Shown in pieces: positions 1 through 6,185 of a DNA stretch of 6,185 nt (its first letter is position 1; each line of letters opens with the position of its first letter). The stretch covers positions 1-6,185 of the forward strand of contig JAPLUJ010000695.1 of the NCBI GenBank assembly GCA_026397695.1, read 5' to 3'. Origin of the DNA: Verrucomicrobiota bacterium. Its GTDB lineage: Bacteria > Verrucomicrobiota > Verrucomicrobiia > Verrucomicrobiales > Akkermansiaceae. Both the position numbers and the translations under genes were made by a program. Below the pieces are notes generated by a model that was not told the DNA's origin, searched no databases, and worked only from the letters and a program-made list of their open reading frames with translations.

Positions 1-95
1 CCTTCCAAGGGGCCAGCCAACGACAATGCAAGCGCCAATCTCAATTATTTATCTGACCCTCTATAAGCGGAACATGGTCCTGTCCGGTGGTCGGC
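1..95. other. Noncoding flank downstream of coaE-rho
   Basis: This stretch lies after the TGA stop of the coaE-rho gene on the minus strand. I see no gene, no strong hairpin and no U-tract, so no intrinsic terminator can be named here. Positions 40-66 are noticeably more AT-rich than the rest of the window. That patch could be ordinary intergenic DNA or part of a promoter for a gene beyond the left edge, but no convincing -35/-10 pair is visible. Confidence 0.5.
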
Positions 96-2018
96 TCAGC
101 GCAGTCCGCGCAGCAGCAATTCGGCGTTGGTTTTGGTGGCGCGGAGGTTGGCGAGCAAGTTGGCGATGGCGTCACCGATGGGCAGTTGGGCGAGTTGTTT
201 GCGCAGGTCGACGACTTTGAGGAACTCGTCGGGGTGATAGAGTCGGTCGTCGTTGCGGGTGCCGGATTGGGGGATGTGGATGGCGGGGAAGACGCGGCGT
301 TCGGCGAGTTCGCGGTCGAGGCGCACTTCCATGTTGCCGGTGCCCTTGAACTCCTCGAACACCACATCGTCGAGGCGGCTCTCGGTTTCGATGAGGGCGG
401 TGGCCAGAATTGTTAGGGATCCACCTTCTTCGACGTTGCGAGCGGTGCTGAAAAACTTGCGGGATTTCTGCAGGGCCAGCGGGCTGAGGCCGCCGGAGCC
501 GATCGGGCCGCCTTGCATGGCGGAGTTATGGCCGCGGGCGAGGCGGGTCAGGCTGTCGAGCAGCAGGATCACATCCTTGCCGAGTTCGACGAGGCGTTTG
601 GCGCGCTCGAGCACGAGATCGGCCAATTGGGCGTGGCGGCGAGGGGCTTCATCGAAGGTGGAGGCATAGACGCGCGCGCCGACGGTTTCCTCGAAATCGG
701 TGACTTCCTCCGGGCGTTCGTCTAACAGCAGGATGATCAACTCGGCAGCGGGATGGTTGAGACGGATCGAGCGGGCGATCTGTTTGAGCAGGATGGTTTT
801 GCCGCCGCGCGGGGGGGCGACGATGATGCCGCGCTGGCCCTTGCCAAGCGGGGCGATGAGATCAATGACCCGGACGCCGAGGAAATCGTTGCCCTCGCCT
901 TCGAGGTGGATCCGTTGGTCGGGGAAGAGCGGGGTCAGGCGGTCGAACTCGGGCGGTGGCTGATAGTTGGCGAGCGGGGTTCCCTCGACTTCGAGCACTT
1001 CATGTCCTGATAGATATTTATCCCGCTCGCGCGGGGCGCGGACGCGGACTTTGATCCACTGGCCGATGCGCAGGCCGAGATCGCGGAGCATATGGGTGCC
1101 GAGGTGGATATCATCCGGTCCGGGGCGAAAGCTACGCTGGGGATCCCTGAGCATGGCGAAATTCTCCTTGGATTGTTCGAGCACGCCCTCACAGACGAGA
1201 CCAACACCTTCGTGTCCGTAGTAACAAAGGAGTTCGTAAACCAACTGGCTCTTCGAGATGCCACCTTGGATACGAGCGGGTGAAGCTTCGGCCAGCGCCT
1301 GAAGATCGGCGAGGGATTTGAGACGGAAAGAGTTGATGTTGATGGAAACCGGGACTGACGGAATGCCTGTGGCGGTGAGTTCAGCCGGCGCGGCTGGGGC
1401 TGCGGATAGATGGGCGAGGGACATGAGGAAATCTTGGGCGAAACGGCGGATTTGGGCACGGATGACGGCTTGGGGGCCTTCGTTCCAGAACACCACATCC
1501 GCCAGCGACATTTTTTTCTGGACCGGGAGTTGGGCGGCGAGGATGGACTCTATCAGGATGTCATCGAATCCGCCGCGCGATTGGAGTCGTTGGATTTGAG
1601 TGGCGCGGGAAGAAGCGACGACGAGCACCAGGTCTTGGCCGAAATCAAATCCCTTTTCAAAAAAGAGCGGAACATCGGCGATAAACAGTTGCGCACCCCG
1701 TGTAGCAGCCTTTTCCAGAGAATCAAGACATTCCTGTCTGATGCGGGGATGGAGGATGGTTTCCAGGCGCAGCCGGGCCGCCGGATCGGCAAACACCCGG
1801 CCGCGCAGGAAATGGCGGTCGATGCGGCCATGGGAGTCGAGGGCCTGTTCGCCGAAGGACTCGGCAATGATGGCAGCCACCTCCGGGTCCGCTTCCAACA
1901 TACGGTGCACGGCCGCATCGCAATCGAAGATCACGATGGATGACAACCACTCGCTGAGCAAGCGGCAGACCGTTGATTTGCCGGAGGCAATTCCACCCGT
2001 GAGTGCCATTACTTGCAT
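96..2018 (-). CDS. coaE-rho: Dephospho-CoA kinase / transcription termination factor Rho fusion protein
   Basis: A single open frame of 640 codons encodes two complete enzymes. Residues 1-198 are CoaE, which phosphorylates the 3'-OH of dephospho-CoA with ATP in the last step of CoA synthesis. It shows the P-loop GGIASGKST (8-16), FDCD (31-34), LHPRIR (90-95), DVPLFFEKG (115-123) and ADVVFWNEG (173-181). Residues 199-224 are an Ala/Pro-rich linker. Residues 225-640 are Rho, the hexameric RNA helicase that ends transcription. It has a Rho_N domain (225-270), a cold-shock-like RNA-binding domain (277-346), Walker A APPRGGKT (401-408), DERPEE (433-438), Walker B LLLDSLTRLAR (485-495), the Q-loop (about 502-510) and the SGTR arginine-finger motif (585-588). 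I chose the ATG at 2018 because MQVMALTGG matches the usual CoaE N-terminus; ATGs at 2009 and 2030 are alternatives. The frame stays open to 2366, but that part overlaps the secretin gene and is not CoaE-like. No Shine-Dalgarno site precedes the start or the internal Met199. I recall such fusions being annotated in Verrucomicrobia but could not check. Confidence 0.93.
   Translation of the reverse strand: MQVMALTGGIASGKSTVCRLLSEWLSSIVIFDCDAAVHRMLEADPEVAAIIAESFGEQALDSHGRIDRHFLRGRVFADPAARLRLETILHPRIRQECLDSLEKAATRGAQLFIADVPLFFEKGFDFGQDLVLVVASSRATQIQRLQSRGGFDDILIESILAAQLPVQKKMSLADVVFWNEGPQAVIRAQIRRFAQDFLMSLAHLSAAPAAPAELTATGIPSVPVSININSFRLKSLADLQALAEASPARIQGGISKSQLVYELLCYYGHEGVGLVCEGVLEQSKENFAMLRDPQRSFRPGPDDIHLGTHMLRDLGLRIGQWIKVRVRAPRERDKYLSGHEVLEVEGTPLANYQPPPEFDRLTPLFPDQRIHLEGEGNDFLGVRVIDLIAPLGKGQRGIIVAPPRGGKTILLKQIARSIRLNHPAAELIILLLDERPEEVTDFEETVGARVYASTFDEAPRRHAQLADLVLERAKRLVELGKDVILLLDSLTRLARGHNSAMQGGPIGSGGLSPLALQKSRKFFSTARNVEEGGSLTILATALIETESRLDDVVFEEFKGTGNMEVRLDRELAERRVFPAIHIPQSGTRNDDRLYHPDEFLKVVDLRKQLAQLPIGDAIANLLANLRATKTNAELLLRGLR
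1347..1424 (-). other. Interdomain linker between CoaE and Rho
   Basis: Residues 199-224 of the fusion form a low-complexity stretch rich in Ala, Pro and Ser, including SAAPAAPAELTATG. It separates the end of the CoaE fold from the Rho_N helices. It begins with a Met codon (1422-1424), which could in principle start a free Rho. The bases just before it (GATTTCCTC on the minus strand) contain no purine-rich ribosome-binding site, so I favour a continuous fusion polypeptide. Confidence 0.7.
1511..1517 (-). other. A7 homopolymer inside the coaE domain
   Basis: On the coding strand seven consecutive A residues fall in the codons for Gln-Lys-Lys-Met, within the conserved CoaE segment just before ADVVFWNEG. 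The frame is intact through it. Such runs can cause polymerase slippage or sequencing indels, but nothing here shows that this happens. Confidence 0.4.
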
Positions 2019-2062
2019 AGGTCGGAGCATCCGAGGATCGGAGAGAGGAATCAAGCAGAGAT

Positions 2063-2092
2063 GACGTGCGGAGCCTGCCAGCGCCGCACGTC
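2063..2092 (-). terminator. GC-rich hairpin between secretin and coaE-rho (possible terminator or attenuator)
   Basis: A perfect 9-bp inverted repeat, GACGTGCGG and CCGCACGTC, flanks a 12-nt loop. After one mismatch the loop can form up to three further pairs. It lies 26 nt after the secretin stop and about 45 nt before the chosen coaE-rho start. On the minus strand it is followed by ATCTCTGCTTG, not by a U-run, so it is not a canonical intrinsic terminator. It could be a 3'-end-stabilising hairpin for the pilus mRNA, a weak terminator, or a structure in the coaE-rho leader. The stem is seen directly; the role is inferred. Confidence 0.5.
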
Positions 2093-2118
2093 GGATGATC
2101 GGGTGAGAGTCGAAGACC

Positions 2119-4822
2119 TCACGGAGGCGGCAGATCGAGTGGCGGAAGAACCCCTGCGCCAGGATCCGAACTTCCTCCAGTGGGCACGGGCACCGAACTC
2201 TCCGCATCGGCACCGCGGAGCGGGCGACCGGTTGCGTCGATGATCTGCGCGGTGACGAAGACAATGAGATTGCTCTTGATCCGGTTCTCCGAGTTGGTCT
2301 GGAAGAGGCGACCGATGATCGGAATGTCACCGAGGATAGGCACCCTGTCCTCCACTTTCTGGACATCTTCGCGCATCAGTCCGCCGACGGCGACGGTATA
2401 GCCGTCATAGATGGTGAGCGCGGTGTTGACCCGGCGGGTCGAGAACACCGGCATTTCAATGCGGTTTTCGGTCAGGACATTGGTGACCGGGTTGCCTAAC
2501 GCGTCGGTGGATGTTGATTGGATCGGGCTGCCGTAGTTGATGAAACCTTCGAACTCGACGATTTCCGGAACGAAGCGCAGGTCGATCACGAAATCGTTCA
2601 CCCCGATGGTGGGTTCGATTTCGAGGGTGACACCGGTATTGCGGGTTTCGAACGCAGTGGGAGTCGAGGGGGTGACGGGGAAGCCGCCGCCCTGATTGCC
2701 GCCGGCGATGCCGCCGCCGATACCGCCGCCGATACCGCCCTGGATGCCGCCGCCGAATTGCTGGGGAATTTGCGGGGGTTCGTATTCGGTCGGGTAGATG
2801 AATTCACGGATGATTTCGATCGTGGCTTTCTGGCCCGACTTCGCGAGAACGCTGGGAGCCGTCATGATGTCGGCTCCTTTTTTCTGCGAAAGTCCGCGCA
2901 TGATCATCTGCACCTGGCCATCGGTGAACAAACCGGTGAGACTGAGGATGCCCGGAGCCACTGCCGTGTTTTGGGCGGTGCGGTTCGGGTTGTTCAGGAT
3001 CGAGTCGATGCTGTCGCGGGTGATCGCCTGGGAACCCGAGCGGGTGCATGGCATCAATATTGTTGCGGTCGATCGCCGTATCACCGGAACGAAGTCCGTT
3101 GGTGACGACGTTGGAGTTGACCTTGGCGGCATTTAGAGCTGGCACTCCGGGGATGCCCATGCCGTCCACCGGGCTGATGAAGTCGCCACCGGTGCGCCCG
3201 GGTTGATTTCCTATGGTGCCGCCACCGGCGAAGATATTGTTAGAAAGGCCGAACGGGGTGACGATCCAGTCGAAGCCGAGTTCGTCGTTGTTTTCCTGGG
3301 TTATTTCGACGAACTTGGTGGTGATTTTCACCTGTCTGGCGGTTTTGCTGCCGCTTTCCACGAGTTGTTCCACCTTATCGAGTTCGGTGGGGGTATTGGT
3401 GACGAGAAGCATGCCGTTGGCACTCAGGGTGGCGGAAGTTCCTTCGGGGAAATTAATCCCGGCATTCTTGAGCAGTTCGAGAATCGGCTTGCGAGCTGCC
3501 AATTTTTTGGTACCGCCGGCAGCGGGAGTGGCGAAGGGATCCGCTGCGGCGGGCGCTCCGCCGCCATCGTCGCCACTGCTGAGGGACGAGATGAAATCGG
3601 GAGGTACCGGAAATGAGCGGGTGAAGATATCCTCGCCGGACTCGGTCTGGGGCACGAGCGTCACTGCGAAATCGTCCACTTTGTAACGGAGTTTGACTTG
3701 ATCGCAGATATATTTGAGAGCGACGGCAAGGGGCACGTTGCGGATCCGGAGTTCTTTGACGCGGAGGGAACCCGGGTCGCTGACGGGCACGGCGGGCACG
3801 GCGGCATCCGGTGCGGGCGCGGTGGCGTCAACCCCGGTATCGGTTCCCGTCACGCCGGGAGCCCGGGGGCGGCGGACGACGAAGTTGACACCCTTTCTGG
3901 CGGGGTCGAGTTCGAGGGTGTCGAGTTCGGCGGCACGCATGCGCAGGAAGTCGATGGCTTCCTCCACGGTGGTATCATCGAAATCGATTTTAGGAATGAT
4001 GATGCGGCGGAGTTTTTCGGTGATATAGGCGACGCCGCCGACATTTTCCTGAAGTTTTCCGGTATCGGTCGGAAGGTTCAGGTTGTTGATGGGAACGGAG
4101 AGTTCCCAAGCGGCATCCACTTGCGCGAGAAGTTCGGCGCGGGTGTGGTCGTAAGCGGCGCGGTAGTAGTCTGACTTGGCTGTGGCGAGACGCTCAAGGC
4201 CGCGGCGGGCGGCGGAGTTGTAGGGATCGGAGCGGAGCACTTTTTCGTATTCGCGCTTGGCTTCGTCATATTTACCGAGGTTGTAGTTGCCCTCGGCGGT
4301 GTAGAGGGCGCGGCGGACCTTATCGATGTTCTGGGTGTGCTCGTGGGTCAGGGCGGGATTGGTGCGGATCGGATCGTCGAGATAACCGAGTTCACGCTTG
4401 GCGGCGGCGTTGTTAGGATCCACGGCGAGAACTCCTTCGAGCAGTGCGCGCGCCTCGGCGTATTTGCCGACCTTGCGGTGTTGCATCACCAGAGCCACGC
4501 TGGCATCGCTTTTATGGGCGATGATGCTGAGGCGGCGATCCGCGTACAACGGCGCATCCGGCACCTTGGCGAGAGCCTGGGTGTATTTGTCCACAGCCTG
4601 CTGATAGTCGCCCTTGGCATATGCTTCACGGCCTTCGGCGAGCAGACGGTCACCCTCGGCGATCGCGTTCTGGCGGCGGGTCATTTCGCGCTGGGCGAGG
4701 TCGCTATAACGGTTATTGGTTTCGCTGGCATTCGTCACGGAAATGGTCACGGGCATAGTGGATGCCAAGGCCATTAAGGTGATAGAGGTGCGGGTGGATA
4801 GATGTGTGAGCGTCTTTTGCAT
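2119..4822 (-). CDS. Amuc_1098-family type IV pilus-like outer-membrane secretin, frameshifted
   Basis: This encodes the secretin that would form the outer-membrane channel of a type IV pilus-like or type II secretion-like machine. The reading frame from 4822 is good to about residue 592 (3047) and then turns into non-homologous sequence, ending at 2804. The C-terminal half continues in another frame to the TGA at 2119. Skipping one base near 3046 gives a 900-residue protein. In order it has a signal peptide (about 1-32, hydrophobic 14-29), three TPR-like repeats (about 56-90, 103-137, 168-201), N0/STN-like segments (275-318 and 353-392) split by an Ala/Pro linker, an N-domain (about 445-490), a secretin entry segment with ELGFDWIV (514-521), and the hallmark C-terminal motifs YDGYTVAVGGL (805-815), VPILGDIPIIGRLF (827-840) and SNLIVFVTAQII (850-861). 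A Pro-rich tail ends the protein. Both halves keep strong family similarity, so the shift is a sequencing or assembly error, a recent mutation or, less likely, recoding. It sits 60 nt after the upstream gene. Confidence 0.88.
2683..2754 (-). repeat. Glycine-rich imperfect repeat in the secretin domain
   Basis: Reconstituted secretin residues 690-713 are 16 glycines out of 24, built on GGGI and GGI units. In DNA this is an imperfect 12-bp repeat of the type GCCGCCGCCGAT on the plus strand. It lies between the IIREFIYPTEYEPP segment and FPVTPSTPTAFETRNTGV, which are conserved parts of the secretin beta-barrel region. It therefore looks like a flexible loop inserted between strands, and its length is likely to vary between strains. 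Confidence 0.7.
2998..3091 (-). repeat. Diverged tandem 15-residue motif spanning the secretin frameshift
   Basis: Copy 1 (3091-3047) encodes RSGDTAIDRNNIDAM and copy 2 (3042-2998) encodes RSGSQAITRDSIDSI in the shifted frame. Eight of 15 residues are identical, and the DNA shares blocks such as GGCGATC. The copies are offset by 49 nt, which is 16 codons plus one base, exactly the size of the frameshift. It may be an old duplication or two natural repeats in the secretin N-domain to gate junction. Confidence 0.5.
3030..3060 (-). other. Frameshift site in the secretin gene
   Basis: On the minus strand the upstream frame reads NNIDAM and then leaves the family pattern. The downstream frame picks up at TRSGSQAITRDSIDS. 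The simplest repair is to ignore one base, such as the C at 3046 just after the ATG at 3049-3047, giving DAMTRSGSQ. Both frames are open from 3132 to 2804, so stop codons do not fix the exact point. It is placed by loss and gain of family-like sequence. No classic slippery heptamer is visible. Confidence 0.75.
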
Positions 4823-4882
4823 GGTGAGCTGAGGTTTTCTGGCGATGTTTTCGAGGTTTGGAAAGCGATTTCTTGAAAGATT
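4823..4882 (-). other. Short intergenic gap upstream of the secretin start
   Basis: Sixty nucleotides separate the TGA of the Amuc_1099-like gene from the secretin ATG. I see no Shine-Dalgarno sequence: the bases before the ATG read CTCAGCTCACC. There is also no clear promoter or terminator. The gap is small enough for co-transcription. Confidence 0.5.
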
Positions 4883-5935
4883 TCAATCGTTCTTCTGTGC
4901 AACGCTGCCTTTGTTGATTTTGAGGGACTTGAGAGCGCCCTGGGCATCGGTGTATTCCACCGTGACGGACTCGGGATCGACCTTTTTGAGGAGGAAATCC
5001 TTTTTCGGGGCATTGGGAGGCAGGGCGAAGGTGGTGTATTCCTCGACCTTGAACTCGGTGCCGTTCAAGCCTAGCGCCTCCAGCGAGAAGACGGCGGTCC
5101 GGTCGTAATGCAGGAAGTCGTTCTTGCGTATTTCCAGAATGGGCGAGGGAAGCTCGTAAACCGCGCCCTTTTTGTTAGGACGCTGGTCTTCGATGCGGAC
5201 GATGGTAACCTCCATTTCGACGTGGGTTTTCGGGCTCATCTCCTTGCGAACTTCAGAGCCTAACAACTTGAAGCGTTTGGCCATCGGACCCTTAGAGAAG
5301 AACACTTCGTTGGGCGCGATCATTTCCCCGGGAGGGTTTTTGTTGAGTTGTTTTTTGGAGTCCTCGTAAGAGAATGGGAACTTGCCGCCATCACCATATC
5401 CCGGGCGGATCACCCATGCCAGGCTCTCGTCCTTGACATACATGAGTTTGGCGATGAGTGCGGGAAACGACTTGCTGTCGGTCGGATCGGTTTTCGCGAG
5501 AAACTCCTCCATGTTGCTGAAACCGTCGCTATCGGGGTCGCGTTTTGGCGAGTCGGCGAAGCCGGGGTCCAGACGGTGTTCCAGCCACCATGTGTTAGGG
5601 ATTGGGGGATGGATGGGCGGGCCGGTGAGAGGATCCAACGGTTTGTCGGGATTGCTGTTAGAGAGGAACAGGGCAATTCCGGTGAAGAGGTCCACCGGGC
5701 GATCTCCGGCCATGCCCTGAGTCAAGGAATGGTCGAGTTTCATGGACTGGAGGGCCTTGGGGATCAGATCGGCAGCGGAGACTGCGGTGTCGTTAATGCC
5801 CGCCCCTTTGGGAACGTATCCAAAATCCTCTTTCACGCCGTCGGATTTTGTCCAGCCGAGCACGGCGAGGCCAAGAGCCATCACAATGGCACCGGCCAGC
5901 GCGACTTTTTCGTAATTCTTTGAAAACCAGGACAT
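4883..5935 (-). CDS. Amuc_1099-family pilus-like system protein
   Basis: This 350-residue protein has a short N-terminal cytoplasmic stretch (1-10), one transmembrane helix (about 11-28, VALAGAIVMALGLAVLGW) and a large domain predicted to be periplasmic. By position and sequence I recognise it as the Amuc_1099-type component of the Verrucomicrobial pilus-like locus, likely an inner-membrane protein working with PilM/PilN/PilO-like partners and the secretin. Its biochemical role is unknown. Residues 122-156 carry an Asp-rich loop (DPDSDGFSNMEEF, then KTDPTDSKS) typical of thrombospondin-type-3 or dockerin-like calcium sites. The C-terminal part (about 205-345) looks beta-rich, with repeated charged strands such as THVEMEVTIVRIED. 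The ATG at 5935 is chosen because it places the membrane helix at the N-terminus; no Shine-Dalgarno site precedes it. It begins 25 nt after the stop of the upstream gene, so translation of the two may be linked. Confidence 0.85.
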   Translation of the reverse strand: MSWFSKNYEKVALAGAIVMALGLAVLGWTKSDGVKEDFGYVPKGAGINDTAVSAADLIPKALQSMKLDHSLTQGMAGDRPVDLFTGIALFLSNSNPDKPLDPLTGPPIHPPIPNTWWLEHRLDPGFADSPKRDPDSDGFSNMEEFLAKTDPTDSKSFPALIAKLMYVKDESLAWVIRPGYGDGGKFPFSYEDSKKQLNKNPPGEMIAPNEVFFSKGPMAKRFKLLGSEVRKEMSPKTHVEMEVTIVRIEDQRPNKKGAVYELPSPILEIRKNDFLHYDRTAVFSLEALGLNGTEFKVEEYTTFALPPNAPKKDFLLKKVDPESVTVEYTDAQGALKSLKINKGSVAQKND

Positions 5936-5960
5936 GGTTGGGAAAGGGCTGGAATCAGGG

Positions 5961-6185
5961 TTAAGGAAGTTTCTTCAGGGGCAGGAATTGCATGAGGTCG
6001 AGCCGGAGGAAGACCTGCACTTCCTCATGGCCGAGGACTTGCGAGAGAATGCGGGTGGACTCACCCGTGGCAGGAGCGGGAATAGCGGCGGGGAGAGCGG
6101 GCGCGGGAATAGCGGCGGGAGGTGCTGAGGCGGGGGGCTTGGCAGGGGTTGTGCCAGGGGCTGTGCCAGGGGCGGGTGCAGGGGC
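5961..6185 (-). CDS. Amuc_1100-family pilus-like protein, C-terminal end (partial)
   Basis: The final 74 codons of a gene that begins beyond the right edge. The first 43 or so residues are an Ala/Pro-rich low-complexity linker. It is followed by a folded end, ILSQVLGHEEVQVFLRLDLM, then QFLPLKKLP and a TAA stop (5961-5963). The position directly upstream of the Amuc_1099-like gene and the short beta-strand end fit the Amuc_1100 family. Its Akkermansia member is a pilus-associated envelope protein known for TLR2 signalling and has a PilO-like fold. The frame is supported by its sensible C-terminal domain and by the 25-nt gap to the next gene. The identification rests mostly on synteny because the body of the protein is outside the window. 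Confidence 0.72.
   Translation of the reverse strand, partial: APAPAPGTAPGTTPAKPPASAPPAAIPAPALPAAIPAPATGESTRILSQVLGHEEVQVFLRLDLMQFLPLKKLP
6076..6119 (-). repeat. 27-bp tandem repeat in the Ala/Pro linker
   Basis: The 17-bp block GCGGGAATAGCGGCGGG (plus strand) occurs at 6076-6092 and again at 6103-6119. The period is 27 bp, or nine codons, and it encodes two copies of PAAIPAPA in the Amuc_1100-like protein. A second short repeat, GTGCCAGGGG at 6151-6160 and 6163-6172, lies nearby with a 12-bp period. Both keep the frame. Confidence 0.8.

Noticed and set aside
40..70. AT-rich patch as a promoter for a gene beyond the left edge
   Set aside because: TATAGA- and TAAATAAT-like strings are present but no matching -35 element at proper spacing, and no downstream gene is visible.
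811..817. G7 run (C7 on the coding strand) at the Rho Walker A motif
   Set aside because: The run simply encodes Ala-Pro-Pro of the P-loop and the frame is intact, so there is no evidence of slippage.
96..1424. Separate rho gene starting at the internal ATG at 1424
   Set aside because: There is no ribosome-binding site before it and the frame is continuous with CoaE. An additional internal start cannot be excluded but is not supported.
935..1498. Minus-strand open frame of 187 codons inside coaE-rho
   Set aside because: It overlaps well-conserved CoaE and Rho sequence in a different frame and shows Ser/Pro/Arg-rich shadow composition.
2019..2366. N-terminal extension of the coaE-rho frame up to an ATG at 2366
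   Set aside because: The extra 116 codons overlap the conserved secretin C-terminus in another frame and encode Arg/Ser-rich sequence unlike CoaE. The frame is open by chance in GC-rich DNA.
2518..3105. Plus-strand open frame of 195 codons
   Set aside because: It is antisense to the conserved secretin domain, with composition typical of a shadow frame and no recognisable family. The same reasoning removes the other long plus-strand frames at 1410-1943, 3698-4174, 4337-4777 and 5348-5923.
413..5598. Recurring hexamer GTTAGG/CCTAAC on both strands (near 413, 2496, 4408, 5174, 5260, 5593)
   Set aside because: Six copies is only slightly above a rough chance expectation for this base composition, the orientation is mixed and spacing is irregular. 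It would need a genome-wide count.

Overview
The window is a GC-rich bacterial segment with four genes, all on the minus strand. Reading in the direction of transcription (from high to low coordinates) they are: the 3' end of an Amuc_1100-family pilus-like protein (5961-6185, cut by the window edge), an Amuc_1099-family pilus-like protein (4883-5935), an Amuc_1098-family secretin (2119-4822, with a frameshift near 3046), and one long gene fusing dephospho-CoA kinase (CoaE) to transcription terminator Rho (96-2018). The first three match the order of the Akkermansia muciniphila Amuc_1098-1100 locus, read in reverse. That order, the family-specific sequences and the lack of Shine-Dalgarno sites point to Verrucomicrobiota, probably a relative of Akkermansia, Luteolibacter or Haloferula. 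The assignment is inference from recognised families, not from a marker-gene tree.

The right-hand two thirds (2119-6185) is a type IV pilus-like or type II secretion-like envelope module. The secretin would form the outer-membrane ring. The two upstream proteins would be inner-membrane or periplasmic alignment components, with a PilM-like partner expected beyond the right edge. The gaps are short (25 and 60 nt), so one operon is likely. The secretin carries an N-terminal TPR block, a glycine-rich insert in the secretin domain, and a single-nucleotide frameshift lying between two diverged copies of a 15-residue motif.

The left third (96-2018) is a 640-codon gene with a complete CoaE domain, a short Ala/Pro linker and a complete Rho. 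There is no stop codon, frame break or ribosome-binding site between the two halves. About 45 nt upstream of its start is a strong GC-rich hairpin (2063-2092), which may end the pilus transcript or control the coaE-rho message. Positions 1-95 hold no gene or clear terminator.

The plus strand has many long open frames, but all are antisense shadows of the minus-strand genes. No RNA gene, mobile element, CRISPR array or tRNA was seen.
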